NCBI GenBank assembly: GCA_032622095.1
Contig: CP136064.1
Location: 111,898,004 to 111,962,003 of the forward strand
Source: Siphonodentalium dalli
Lineage: Eukaryota; Mollusca; Scaphopoda; Gadilida; Siphonodentaliidae
Reading direction: 5' to 3'
DNA: 64,000 nt
The translations under genes were made by a program, and so were the position numbers. The notes under the pieces were generated by a model. The model saw only the letters and a list, made by a program, of their open reading frames with translations. It searched no databases and was not told the origin of the DNA. Below are positions 45,741 to 58,458 of the stretch, piece by piece; the stretch's first letter is position 1; each line of letters starts with the position of its first letter.

Positions 45741-45887
45741 AAGAAATAAATACACGGTGTATCGGTGTGTATGGTCAAGTTGTACCACAAAAAACTGAGT
45801 GTAGGACTCCGCTACGCGTCGTCCTACAATCAGTTTTTTGTGGTACAACTTGACCATACACACCGATACACCGTGTATTTATTTCTT
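45741..45887. repeat. 58-bp perfect inverted repeat with nested hairpin
   Basis: 45741-45798 is exactly complementary to 45830-45887. The 31-bp centre contains a further 8-bp pair TGTAGGAC/GTCCTACA. It is followed immediately by a TA microsatellite. No target duplication was seen. Confidence 0.95.
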
Positions 45888-45990
45888 AAATATATATGTA
45901 TATATATGTATATGTATAGCTATATATATATATATATATTATATATTTTGGAAGATCTGTCTGTGTGTGTCTGTGTGTGTGTCTGTAATC
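45888..45990 (+). repeat. TA and TG microsatellites
   Basis: (TATATG)n and (TA)n to about 45950, then TGTGTGTCTG repeats to about 45987. Confidence 0.9.
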
Positions 45991-46445
45991 GATGGACTCG
46001 AAAACGGCCAAGCCGATTTCGATGAAACTTGGTATGTGGGGGTATTTTCGGCCGGGGAGTGACATGGGCCTATTAATTTGCCCGTGCGACGTGACCTTGA
46101 AATCGGGTCAATTCAAGGTCAAATCGCGAATTTTGATGGGATTTCGACGAAATTTGATACGTGGGGTTACTTTTGTCCACTGAGTGTTTTGGACGGGTCA
46201 AATCGTGACCCCGACCTGACCTTGACCTTCAAAATGATCAATTCAAGGTCAAATCGGGTAAAACCGGATGGATTTCGACGGGCACGTTTGTCGGGTACTT
46301 TTGTCCGAGCAGTGTTTTGGACTGGTCAAATCGTGACCCCACTTGACCTTGACCTTCAAAATGGACAATTCAAGGTCAAAGCCCGGACGAAGTCGGGTCA
46401 CCTTCTAGTATATATATATATACTAGGGGGTTGCCCGTCACAAAA
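45990..46445 (+). repeat. tandem 130-bp units of a transposon-type repeat
   Basis: Starts with GATGGACTCGAAAACGGCCA and repeats CAATTCAAGGTCAAATCG at about 46109, 46239 and 46367, with TTTTGTCC, GTGTTTTGGAC and TGACCTTGACCTTCAAAATG between. It ends at TATATATATATACTAGGGGG. The 237-codon frame through it merely reflects the repeat. Confidence 0.75.
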
Positions 46446-47360
46446 TGACGTGTATATAAACGTGCTTTGTTATTTTATAGTGTCCGCTTTCATGGACACA
46501 TGGAATGGTCATGCTTCTCTTTTTGTTGTTACTTTATGCGCGTTGGAACACTTTATTTCACTAAAACTGTATTTCTACACACCCAGTCTACATATGCGCA
46601 TGCACATATTGAACGAAACAAAATCAGTATATTATTTAAATACTACTATGCACCAACTGAAACATACTCATGCAATTCAGCAGCCTTCATTCGGGAGCTT
46701 GTTGCACATTTTGAACGGACCTACTTTGGAACATGTATTCCGCATGCCGCCTAATTATCATACGCCTTTACTGTGCAATCCATTTGTATGAACACATTTC
46801 AATAAAATTGTATTTTTTACCCCCACACCATCTCCCCAACCCATGTATATGCATGCACACATGGAACGCAACAATCAAAATATTGTACTTTATATATACT
46901 GAAACAGGCTCAATTCGGGAGACTTTATTTAGCGGGGATGGGTCTAAAGCCCCTTTCTGCGCATCGCGCACATTCTATTATCTTAAACTGCGTATGCTTC
47001 GTGCACACATAGGGATCTTGCAGCACATTTTAAACGGACCCCCTTTGGAACCTGTATTCAGCACGCAGCCTAATGATCACACGCCCTGCACTGCACGGCC
47101 CATTTGTATGAACACTTTATTTCAATAAAACTGTATTTTTGCCCCCACCATCATCTCCCCAACCCACGTATATGCATGCACATATGGAACGCAACAATCA
47201 AGATATTTTACTTTATCTATAGGGCCTACTAACTGAAACAGGCTCTATTCGGAACCTTTATTTAGCGGGGGAGGGATCTGCAGCCCCTTAGTGAGCTTCG
47301 CGCACATTATATGAATTTAAACTGCGTGCGCTTCGCGCACATTGTGATCTTTTAAACATT
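46446..47360 (+). repeat. three diverged tandem units of 240-320 bp
   Basis: Landmarks ATTTCAATAAAACTGTATTT or its variants at about 46555, 46796 and 47128, followed by ATATGCATGCACA and GGAACGCAACAATCAA. GCTTCGCGCACATT recurs at the end. Confidence 0.75.
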
Positions 47361-48030
47361 TAGTCTTTTATCAGATTTGCACTCAACCGAAAGATTAAAA
47401 GAACATTAATTAGCGTCGGCAGTATTGTTTACACTGTAGGCCCTATTATTAGGCCTGTCCCGGCAATGTGATTTTTCTAACTCAGTTTGGCGAATTTACT
47501 GAGTTCACGGTACCCACTGGCGGGAAGTCAGACTGTCCATTCGCCATTTTCCGTGTATACCGGTACTCCTTCGATACTACATTCAATGCAAAACTTTCGT
47601 ATCAAAGACAGCATTATTTACTTATGTTTAAACCCAACTGGCAAATTAAAATACCATATTAGCACCCATTCCCAACGACGAACGTTCGAGTCTTGACTCT
47701 GCACCCCACTACATCCACCCATTCCCAACGACGGCAGAACGTTCGAGTCTTGGCTACAACCCCACTATACATGCACTTCCGCGACAAAATCAATATTCGT
47801 TATCTAAATCCACAATGAACCTGAACTGACACATTAATTTAGCGCTTATTTCCAACAACGCTTTGGTTGAGCGCATTGAAATTTCGCCTACAATAGCAAA
47901 GTAAGTGTTGTATACTGCGTTCGACGCCAATGACGTCATTTGGACAAACGTCATAAGAAATAGTGTCTACTTGAGTGCAGATACTGCATTTGGGGACCAT
48001 GTTAGATCTCAGGTTTGCTTTGACCAATCG
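47361..48030. other. non-coding with a 53-bp tandem pair
   Basis: CACCCATTCCCAACGACG at 47663 and 47716, each followed by ACGTTCGAGTCTTG and later CCCCACTA. Nothing else recognised. Confidence 0.5.
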
Positions 48031-48235
48031 GCGTGAAATTTGGTGAGTCACCTTTTATGACACACTATAGGCCGTGGTACAAATTTGGGCCACATTGGAC
48101 TCATGGTTAAAAAGTTATAAACGCGCCAAAAGCGTGACCGAGTTATACACACACACACAGATACACAGATACATACACACACACACAGACGACGGGTTTT
48201 ATATATATAGATATATATATATATATATATCTGCA
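48031..48235 (+). mobile_element. transposon-like end with CA and TA microsatellites
   Basis: GGTGAGTCACCTTTTATGAC, then AAAAAGTTATAAACGCGCCA, then (CA)n with CAGATACA, GACGACGGGTTTTATA and (TA)n. The layout parallels 45960-46440 in reverse, and suggests the end of a dispersed repeat family. The class is not determined. Confidence 0.4.
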
Positions 48236-48506
48236 CGTGTGCGATTCACAAACCTGAAAGGTGAATTACTATTCCATTGTTCGACGGGAGTATATATACA
48301 TAAATACAGCGGCGGGTGTTGAACCCATTGTATTGCTACATGCAAGCCCATGTCTTATAACACTGATGTTTTCAAATGTCTTATCTCGTACTAGCATAAT
48401 AACATAATTGTTCTCGGCTTGTGGCCATATATAGATTATAAGTGTGTTCACAGACGTGTGTGATCACTCATCAAATTGGTATATCTGATATCCCAAAGCC
48501 GTGCAT

Positions 48507-48791
48507 CTAATAGCCCTTTGGTGTTTTGATGGTTTTGATGTTCGCAACTTGAACGGCAAACTCTGGAAAGTCAATCCACTGGTTGATAACACGTTATGTA
48601 AAGAATTATATTATAACATTACACCTGTTACTCTGGATCTTATATGTGTGCCCTCTTGTCCTCGTATCAATCTTTCTTTCAAACAACTCACCAACATCGA
48701 TATTATATTGTCCTCGAATAATTGTGTACGTTTCTATTAGATCTCCTCTTAATCTACGGTATTCGACGTCCATCTATTTAATTTTTTAACG
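48507..48791 (-). pseudogene. LINE (non-LTR retrotransposon) ORF2 C-terminal remnant
   Basis: The minus strand gives EYRRLRGDLIETYTIIRG, then LFERK and RTRGHTYKIQ, then FF and RVINQW, the conserved tail that follows the RT domain in CR1/Jockey-type ORF2 proteins. Two in-frame TAA stops interrupt it (between ...NVII, FFT and RVIN...), and KKLNR just upstream is in another frame. It ends at a stop at 48507. It is a dead 5'-truncated copy. Confidence 0.7.
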
Positions 48792-51140
48792 TGGATCCAT
48801 ACACGAATGACGTGTCCCACGAACACAGTCCAATTTTTAGCATGCGCACGAAAGACCGAGTACATGCAAAATTACGTCGCTTTTTTCTCTTCCGAATATG
48901 TTTGTGCATGACGTCACATGACCCGAGTGCAATAACGCTCTGTTTCGTATATTTCAGGAACTATAAATTCTTGTTCGATTAAGATTATGCAGTTATAACC
49001 GAAAATGGTATAGTGTTTATGTATTCAAACTTTTCGGCTAGAACTCATAACCTTAATCTAATCAAGAGTTATTTCTTATAATTTCATCCGTTGTTTCGCA
49101 GGTAGAAGTAAAACGAGGAAACAAATTATTTTTCGAAAGAAAAAAATACAAATATAGTCGAAACAGACAAGCTGTCAATCAGAGCTACAATTATCGATTG
49201 ACCAAGTTGCGTCATCATTTTTTTTTTATTGGCTAGTGGCAATTTGTCACGCATTAGCACGCTGTGTACGTATGTTCGTGATATATTTCCACTGTGACAC
49301 GCTGAGTAGTTATTTTCTTAGCAAATGTTAGGTCGAGTCTTGTTCAACCATCTAGGTACTTTTACACTATGTGTTAGCAGCATGCGTTTATTGACAGGAC
49401 AGTGCTACACGAAGGAATTCTAATTCAACATCGAATTCCATTTTAAATCGTATGAGGTATCGATAGTTTCCAGGTAAGTATAGGCACGTGGTATATAGGA
49501 GTGGTCATATCACTCGATGCTGCTCTCATTTCTATAGCGGAAAGTAATAAAGAAATTTAGGTTATCGAGAAATAATCTTAATGGCTTAATACATATAGGT
49601 GACAACCAATTGTGTTATAGTAGTCCATAGATTGACCGCTTGTGATTAAATTAGACAATACGGAAAGCAGCTACAGGTAAATGTTATTGCGTTTTTTTTT
49701 CAATTTCCTGTTTTCATATAAAGCTGTGAGTTAGAATGTAATTATTAACCATTTAAATATCCCTAATCTGTACATATACTCTTCTAAGATGGAGGCCAAT
49801 ACACACCATCATAAAATCAATAACGGAGAAGACCGGCTGCTCCGGTGTATAACGAACTACATATGTAAAATCATGTACATATTCGTTGCACCACAAGCGA
49901 CACTCCTGGTTTAGTGGTCCTTATAATTTGCTGTGGTGCTGGTGGGTTCTGTTGTATTAATAGCTTCGATTCTGGCTGTGTTTGGCTAATCCGATCGATT
50001 TGAGAAAAAGCCAATGTCTGTTTGAAACATTCATGAACATAATTATATGCTGCCAGTTGTCATACTATAGTTGTATGTGTGTATATACTCACTATCCCCC
50101 ACGACACCCCGATGTACAATATACTACCGTAAGTAACTGTAACAACCCATGCAATATCCGTAATATTTACGTACTTTATATATATCTATACACATCCAAT
50201 GAAAACCTGATATAAATACAAAATATTTTTTTTTATTCAGGTTTCATTTGTATATGTAGGGAGCGGACGTCCATCTTAGGTTCACAGAACTTGTCCTCCA
50301 ATCCCTTATATTTAATGTATTATTTATACATAAATACTAATAACAATATGTTTAAATCAACTCAGTTATATGTTTTAAATTATTTTAATCAATGCTGATC
50401 TGGTGTTTGCAAAACTAAAGGAAATGCCACTTTGATTATTGTTGTTAGTGCCATTATTAATATAGTTTACAATATATAGAGAGTAAGCACATGATTGAGC
50501 TGGTGACGTGAAATAATTCATGAGAAGTAGTGACGTTGTACAAACGCGAGAGCGCATTCCGCTCAAGTGTATTACAAAATAGTCCCTGTCTCGAACGAGT
50601 TATTTCACGTTCACCAATGAGTCATGGTCAACGGTTACAATATCGCATGCAGCTCCAGTGCCCTTCACCAGACGCCGCAACGGACCACGGTTCCATCCGT
50701 GGTATATGTGTTGTAATATCTGAATATCGAATCGTCGTTATACCATTGAGAACCGATGACGCTAAACATGACCTCAGAAACCGTGCATCAGCAGTGGGTG
50801 TCTAGTTGCATGGTCAGTAATTAATTGCGATATCTTAATTAAATGATCCCGGAGAGACTGCTTGTTGAAAACTTTAGGACATATGAACCAATAAATACGT
50901 TAACCTCTTGGCTGCTATATTACTGAGTATGGGCGTAAAATGTCACGCGCTGTTATACGTCCGTACGGAGTATATAAAATATACGGACATATATTCTGCC
51001 ATTACTTATAAATATAATTCAGAGATTGGTGCATAGGAACCAGAGTGTATCTCAAAGTTTGAAACAGTGCATGAGGTTCCAAGATTGTGAATGACAATAG
51101 CCTTTCGGCGGAGTGAGTTTTATGGTCCTAACGAGTCCGT
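48792..51140. other. non-coding; one unusually open patch
   Basis: 50530-50805 is GC-richer than its surroundings, with a 91-codon plus-strand frame and an overlapping minus-strand frame of about 70 codons, neither recognised. The rest is AT-rich without structure. Confidence 0.35.
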
Positions 51141-51307
51141 TGGGGGGGGGGGGGGGGCAATCGTGCTTATCACCAGCAGTAAGGGATTACCAGTCTTGAT
51201 CGTGTTCTTTTGAACTTAATTATGCTGTTCATAGCACTTAGCGCTTTGCGTTTCCCAAGATTGATGATACCCCGCCTGTTTGGGGTCATTTCAGGAACGA
51301 TAACTCT

Positions 51308-51446
51308 ATTCTCTGCAGTACATGGAGTTTGACCTATATTCTCTGCAGTCTAGGCAGTTTGACCTAGGTCATCATAGGTCATGACCTACTTTCTCGCTAA
51401 TTTACATAATCCTAGGTCATCATATGTCATGACCTATTTGAGGTCA
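51308..51446. promoter_or_regulatory. cluster of AGGTCA half-sites
   Basis: Eight perfect AGGTCA/TGACCT hexamers and one ATGTCA lie in 117 bp (51330, 51360, 51366, 51376, 51382, 51414, 51424, 51430, 51441). The core is TGACCT-AGGTCA-tcat-AGGTCA-TGACCT: everted, DR4 and inverted (IR0) arrangements used by nuclear receptors. ATTCTCTGCAGT is repeated at 51308 and 51338. A regulatory role is inference; local duplication is an alternative origin. Confidence 0.45.
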
Positions 51447-51539
51447 GGTGCTAGATGATATGTAGGGCACCGCTTTCGGTCCACCATCGTATAATGAACG
51501 GAATATTATCTACATGTATATCACGTGATGATCTCGTTG

Positions 51540-51965
51540 GGGTAGCTTCAGTCTTGAAGGGACACTAGGCTCTCACTGGGGATGATTATTAAAGTGACAC
51601 TCACTATGGATGAATGTTAAAGTAACACATGGTGCACACTGTGGGATAATGTTAAAGTGACACTCGCATTGAAAACTTCAAAAAATTCAAAACTTCAAAA
51701 ATTTCAAAAACTTCAAAAATTTCAAAAACTTCAAAAGTTTCAAAAACTTCAAAAATTTCTCAAATTTCCAAAATCTCAAAAAATTTCAAAAAACTTTAAA
51801 AACTTCAAAATACTCAAAAATTTCAAAAAACTTAAAAAACTTTTCAAAAAGAAACAAAAATGAAAAACTTTAAAAAAAATTCATAAATTAAAAAAATATG
51901 AAAAACTTAAAAAACTTCAACTTTTTCTAAAATTCAAAAATAATTTAAAATTAAATTAAAATTAA
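51540..51965 (+). repeat. TTAAAGTGACAC repeats and A-rich CTTCAAAAATTT satellite
   Basis: ATTAAAGTGACACTC-type units at about 51589, 51624 and 51650, then about 300 bp of (CAAAAACTTCAAAAATTT)n. The Lys/Phe-rich frame at 51657-51863 is a product of this low complexity. Confidence 0.85.
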
Positions 51966-52096
51966 CGGTTTTTTAATATATCTAACCCACTGCCACTTCT
52001 GAGGGTTCCACACTACACCTGAGGGGATATTGAGTGGTCTACACACGTCTCCTAAACCCTAGAATAAGATCCAGCCCATAAGAAACTATGCCTCCT

Positions 52097-52221
52097 GCAA
52101 TGCCTGTCATTCGAATCTGATGCAATCCCTACTTCTGGCGCAATGCCTGAGTCATTCGAATCTGGCGCAATCCCTACTTCCGGCGCAACGCCTGAATCAT
52201 TGGAATCTGACGCAATCCCTC
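52097..52221 (+). repeat. 44-bp minisatellite, about three copies
   Basis: GCAATGCCTG ... TCATTCGAATCTG ... GCAATCCCTACTTC units begin at 52097, 52140 and 52185. Confidence 0.85.
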
Positions 52222-52887
52222 GTGAAACCTACCGGCTGACTCCACACCTATCGGCTAAGCGTTGTATCACATGCTTATTATTTGATCATATCGTGGAAAT
52301 TCAATGTTTTGTCATGACTCATGAGATATAACCCATATCCACTGAAAAAGGGTGGATATCCTCTATTTATTCATAATTTTCTTTGTTATCTTTTTTTTTT
52401 TATCCCTCTTTTTTATCTACCACTTCCTGTTTTTATTCGCTCTTCTTTTTCTTACAACTTCTAATCCCTCATAATCTTCGAATATCCACTTTCATCTCCA
52501 AGTTTTTGTAAAAATTCCTTGTTTAGTAGCACCTCCAGATGGGCTCTATAGAATTTGAACGAAGCATCCATCTTGGATATTACTCTTTCTATGACTAAAT
52601 CCGTTAGCACGCTCTACAGATGTCATATAGGTAGCACGCTCTACATATGTCATATAGGCCTCTTCACATCTTGTTTTCCATAATTTATTCATTCCTAATC
52701 GCTCCATTGACTGTAACAAATTAAATTACCCCCTCCCCCTGTATTGAGAATACATCCTTGATTATTAATATTTCCTCCGTTCATGGTGTGCATGTTCCTT
52801 TGGGACATCTTTGCTAATGTGAAGCCACACCTATTATATATATATATATATATATACAACTTTAAAAGCCCGCGAAAATATTACTCA
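52222..52887. other. non-coding, ends in a TA microsatellite
   Basis: T-rich patches and, at about 52831-52855, (TA)12. If the palindrome extends beyond the window's right edge, this stretch is its next left-arm segment; that cannot be tested here. Confidence 0.45.
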
Positions 52888-54289
52888 TATTATAGACTTC
52901 CCTTTGAAGACCTTTGTATGTGACAATGATCCGTAATATTGTTTCTAAGTGACACTGGCCAGTGAAACTGATACTACGGGTATGAACTAGCCAACTTCAC
53001 ATCGTAACAATAATAAAAGGGACACTTCATCTATATCAGTCTCAAAACGTGTTGGTACACATCTGTGTGGAAACTAAAACCAATCACTCTTCGTCCGTCA
53101 TCCGTACATAATTGTAATATAATTTTCTCAGAAACCACGGGTTCCCTTTGGCTGAAATTTGGTCTCAACATGGGATCAGAAATTATCCATGGAAGACAAC
53201 AGTGTCCGTGTGGGGAGAAGCTTCGTAGTGTTTCGCTGTCGCCATGGTGTTTGTTTGGGTATAGGCATGGGTGGTGAGTGTGGTTCTCATATGGTCTGAA
53301 CTAGCCTTTACTGACTGAGGTCATTTAGTGCACATGTCATCACTTCACTGATAACCATTATATGGTCAAATCCCAACACTATCAAACGCAATGTTTCAAT
53401 AATGGGTTTTCTTAAAATTTTGACTAAATATTGGTTATATTATACGCATCAGCGATCCTTCTTAATAACGCTCTGTATATTTTCAAACGCATTGCACTAA
53501 ATGGGTTTGGAATAGCCACACAGGAAAGGAGAAACTGAGGTCCTAGGTAGGTCGACTGCATATAGCAGTATATATGGGGTACAGACATGGACAGCAATGG
53601 GTTCCTCGTGGCTTCTGGCCTACACATGACATATTAAAGTTAACCACACCCATCGGCGCGCCTTTAATGGGCTATGAAGCGCCATACAGGCTCGAATCAT
53701 GGCCTTCGCCATGTGTTTCTATTTGAACCCACATTAGTAACTAAATAAAATCTTTCTCTCCAGGTTGTTTCACGCCATAACCTTGATTTGGAAAGCTTGA
53801 AGGGCTAATTAAGCTTCAATTTAAATCCCAACATTATTTGAAGAACGTATCTGGTTAAACATGTCCACCATAGTAAGCTCATTTAATTCAAAGAGCTTCA
53901 CACATAGTCCCACTAGTAATGATGTGTCGTTATTTACTGCAGAAATGGTCATATATATAAAATACAATACAACACATTTTGGTCACATACCTTAAAGGTG
54001 CACGTCACTTTCGCAAGATATCTAACTGACCATGTATAAAGTGGAATGACATGTCGTGTATCAAATGTATAATCAGTTCCAGTATTTCGTCCATAAGGCA
54101 GTTTTGGTTGTAACATCATTGTGTATGACGGTTCATTCATATGATACCTTAGCGGTTGCACACGATACTGTCTGTTGTATTTTATGTCTTATATCATGTA
54201 TATTACTTGCTCCATGGATGGTAGGAGTATGGCATTGGTGTCTGGTTCTTCGATGTATTCTAGTCATAGTTCATTCATATTATTACTCT

Positions 54290-55570
54290 AAAATCTCCAT
54301 TAAATGGAGAAACTAAAGAGCCCATATTATGTAGACTAGTGTATAAATACTTACTTCATGCATTATTTTCATCAATTATATGTATTATAACTCCCATCAA
54401 GATAGGCTGTTATACAGAGTAAACAAAGCATGTACCAAGTGACAGTCTGTACCAAGTGGCAGTCTCATGTCACGAAAGGCCTACTATGTGGACACATGTT
54501 CTTATCAAAACGCTCTATTATGTAGGGGGTTATCAACCATTGGTCTGGAAAAGGCATACGAGCGGAACGCGTGTATACACATTTATTCGATGTACTCTTT
54601 AATCTTTGATTTCTCTTTATTGTCGTTAATTTATAGCATTATTAGTAGGAATCTAAACTCGCCGTTATATTGAGAAAATAATGCGTCAATACCAGTCAAT
54701 ACTGCTTTATTGGCGGTAAATGAAATTATTGAATCATGTATCGCAGCTAAACAAGCGAGACAACTGATCACAACACAAAAATTAGTAATATTTTTGAAGC
54801 CTTGAGTGGTTTGTAATACACAGTGTAAATTTTCATTATTGCTACCATTTAAGGAAACATGCCCCCGATAGGGCTACTATGCGAACACATGTCTATATTA
54901 ATTTCACATATTCCTTACCGTTCATTCATATATACTCCAAGCTCTCTGTTAATACAGAGGCATCAAAACATTGGTCTGGAAAAGACCTACTATGTGGATG
55001 CGTGTATACATATTTACTTGATGTATTCTTTAATCGTTCATTTCTCTTTATTATCGTTCATTTATAGCATTATTAGAAGAAATTTAGTCTAAAATCTCCA
55101 TTACATGGAGACAATAAAGAGCCCATATGGTGTAGACTAATGCATAAATACTTCATGTATTCTTTTCACCAATTATATGTATTGTACATCCTATACATTT
55201 AGTCTGTTATACAGAGGAAACAAAGCATGTACTACGTGGCAGTTTCATATGACGATAAGACCTACTATGTGAACACATGTGCATATTAATTTCACATATT
55301 CTTCTCAAAACGCTCTATTTTATACGGGGGTATCAAACATTGGTCTGGAAAAGGCCTGCTATGTGGACGCGTGTATACATATTGACTTCATATATGCATT
55401 CATAGTTCATTTCTCTTAATTGTCGTTCATTTAATAGCATTATTAGTAGAAATATAGTCTAAAACCGTCGGTATATGGATAATATATAGCGTCAATACTG
55501 TTTTATTGTTGGTAACTCAAATTATTGCATCATGTATCGCAACTAAACAAGCGACACAACTCATAAATTC
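54290..55570 (+). repeat. degenerate large tandem repeat within the palindrome arm
   Basis: ATTGGTCTGGAAAAG occurs at about 54539, 54972 and 55340, each followed by CTACTATGTGGA- or CGTGTATACA-type sequence, TTATAGCATTATTAG and AAATCTCCATTA-like segments. About three irregular units of 370-430 bp; the mirrored set is at 61318-62598. Confidence 0.7.
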
Positions 55571-56904
55571 TTAATAGTTCTGATGTCTATGGCAGTTCAC
55601 AGAGTGTATATTTTTCATTGTTGTTACCATTTTAGTGCATAAATTACTGATTTCTGTGTAAGAACGCTGGTCTCCATTGTTGTTATGATTGTGCCTATAC
55701 CTGTCCATATTCTTAAAGCAAGTACGGTACCTCTATGTGATATGATGTATAAAAATTTCCATTTTCACAGGTAAATCACGTATAAACGCTCTTTAATGTA
55801 TAGTTAAACTGAGTTTTCACATGCAGGGCTATGTCTTTGTGGACTATATACGTGGTATACTTCAGTATATACACGAAGTGAATGTGTTCTAAGTATGCGT
55901 ATCTGATTTATGTATACGTCCGTGTTTCTTAAAGCAAATCCAATACATATTAGTGCGTTATATTATGATGTACATTAAGTGCCCTTTTCACTGTTAAATC
56001 AAGTAAAAAAGCCCTCTACTATAGTTAACTATTCAGTTCCACATACGCTATAAGCTCTATGGTGGTCCGGTGTGTCTTATCAATATGCCATTATATGCAC
56101 GAATGTAATGTGTTCAAATATGTGGGTTATGATGTATACTTTAATGTTAAAGTATATAAGCACTCTTTAAGATGTGCATATGCAGAATGTTGCCTCTTTA
56201 CACTGACAGAAAAAAAAGGAATATATAATTTTGAATACTACTCTTCATAAAACGTTAGAAAACCATAATCTAACAACTAATATCGAAGAACAATGTAATT
56301 ACTTGATAAGCATTGTAAATATTTCGTCTGTTTTAAATAAAATGGAAATATTTCGTCTATTTGAAATACAGTTGGAAGCAACAATCAAGTATTTAAATGA
56401 AATTTGGACCAAAATCTTATAATTTGAGAAAACGTATATAATTTCTATCGAAGTCTTATAATAAAGGAAGGCTTTGTGCGAATCCATTCGGTCTAATGTG
56501 TGAATGTGTTCATCATCGCAAATATAATGATGCAGAAATGAATATTTCCTAGAAAAATGTTAACATAGCTTGTATTTAACCGAAATAATATAGCATTTGA
56601 GTTAAAATGTTTCATATTAGGACCATAACGAACCAATGCATGAAAATACAATATTTTGTTTTTCATTCTCGATCAAAATAACGCAGGGTTGTCAATTATC
56701 AACAAAAAACAAATACTTTGAAACAAAAACGATGACATAAGAACGAATATCCAAGAGCTAGTGTGAAAATAACCCTCACATTTATAAAAAAAAAGCAATA
56801 AAAATTAAGTTTTCGAGTAAGTCCTTCATAATTATTGAATGTTTTTGTCTATGTTGGATCAAATTTGACACAAAAATCAATTAGCTCACTAACAGTTCGC
56901 GCAA

Positions 56905-58030
56905 TATCTCATATTTTGAGAAAACGTTTGCAATTTTAGACAACAATATTGCTAGTGAAGGTGAATATTTCATCCTGGAACTCATGAAATATGATAAAAA
57001 TAGATGTAAAGACACTTCACGAGACCTCATATCTTTGAGTTATGAACATAAAGTCATCTCATAGTGCCAATGTACCCCATAATTTGGTCAGGAGAAATAT
57101 GTATTTCATATTTGACCCTTCATCTATGGTAAAAAATGAATTAAGGGACATGGGAGTGGTGTCCTAGACATTAACCTAGAGCATAAATTGACTCAATTTT
57201 GCAATTTTAGGCAACATTCTTGCCAGGGAAAGTGTATATTTCATGTTGGAACTCATCAAATGTGATAAACATGCATCAAAAGGCACTTACTGAGCTCTGA
57301 TGACTTTGAGTTATGACAACAACGGCATCTCATACTAGATTGTAAGCCATAATTTGGTCAGGAAAAGTGTAAATTTCATATTTTATCCTACATGTGTTTT
57401 AACAATCAATGTAATTACACCCCATCGGTCGCCTAGACACAGCGTAAATGTTCTCAAGTTTTCAACTGTAGGCCACAATGTCGGCAGTGAAGGTAAACAT
57501 TTCATGTTGGAACCCATGAAATGTGATAAAATGGATAAAAAGACACTTCATGAGTACTTATGACTGAGTTATGAACATAAAGGGACCTCATAGTGTATTG
57601 TAGGTCATAATTTGGTCAGGAAAATTGTATATTTCATGTCTTAAGCTCCATGTGTTTTAAAAATATATTTAATTACAGCCATTGGGTCCCTAGAGATCAA
57701 TCCACAGTCCATATGTAGTCCATATGCAATTTTATTATTACATTCCATGCTGGAACTCATGAAATATGATAAAAATAGATGAAAAGACACTTTCTGAGGC
57801 CTTGGTCAGGAGAAATGTGTATTGTATTTTGACCCTTGATGCGTGGTAGCAATCAATGAAATTACACCCCATGGTATCCTCAGATATGAAGCAACATCAT
57901 AAATGCACTCAGTTTTGGCAATTTAGAAAACATTGTTGATAGGGAAGTTGTACATGTCATGTTGGAACTGGTGAAATGTGATAATAATTGATCAAAAGAC
58001 ACTCGATGAGCCCTGATGGGTTTCAATTAT
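56905..58030 (+). repeat. degenerate 265-bp satellite within the palindrome arm
   Basis: Units share TTGCAATTTTAG.CAACA, TTTCATGTTGGAACTCATGA, AAAAGACACTT, GAGTTATGA and CATAATTTGGTCAGGA. Starts at about 56929, 57200, 57462, 57726 and 57916. Mirrored at 58858-59983. Confidence 0.75.
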
Positions 58031-58429
58031 GGTCATAAAGGCATCTGATAGTGTCATTATACAACGGGGAAATTTGTGAAGCGCTAACAAAGCGTATCTA
58101 CACGGTGTTATACGATCCAAAATGATCCTGATATAAGAAATGCAATCTAGATCATACTCAGTATCTTCGTATCGACTGAATATATCGTTATTCGATGGTG
58201 TTTCCGACATACCTCCGTCTTTACTTTTCTTATGCCTTTGTGAATTGTAGTTCGTCGATAATATATTTCTGCACAAATGGCACCCGTGTATTGTCTCGAA
58301 TCATGGGAAGAACTATCGTCCTTATACCAGCGAAAAGATGAGCGAATATGGTGTGGTATTATAAACTCGCCGCCTTCGTACCTCTATTTATCGTTTAGAG
58401 TTAATGTTCTTAGATAAAAAATTGGCGCG

Positions 58430-58458
58430 GCGGCAGTGGGGATGAGGGGGGCCGCACG
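58430..58458. other. palindrome centre, 29-bp GC-rich spacer
   Basis: Unpaired apart from isolated bases. Contains GCGGCAGTGGGG and GGGGGGCCGC, with GCGGC/GCCGC able to pair. I do not recognise a sequencing-adapter sequence in it. It is flanked by AATTGGCGCG / CGCGCCAATT. Confidence 0.9.

Larger units (their letters stand above)
52888..58429 (+). repeat. giant palindrome, left arm
   Basis: Mirror image of 58459-64000 (coordinates sum to 116,888 throughout). The same reading frames appear inverted at exactly mirrored positions from 53065 to 63823, so there is no net length change; checked stretches at the centre and at both outer ends are base-identical. No protein family recognised in the arm. 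Confidence 0.97.

Noticed and set aside
46078-46791. 237-codon plus-strand ORF, longest outside the retrotransposon
   Set aside because: It runs through 130-bp tandem repeats and then into a different repeat family; the peptide only mirrors the repeat units.
51657-51863. Lys/Phe-rich 68-codon ORF
   Set aside because: Direct translation of an A-rich CTTCAAAAATTT satellite.
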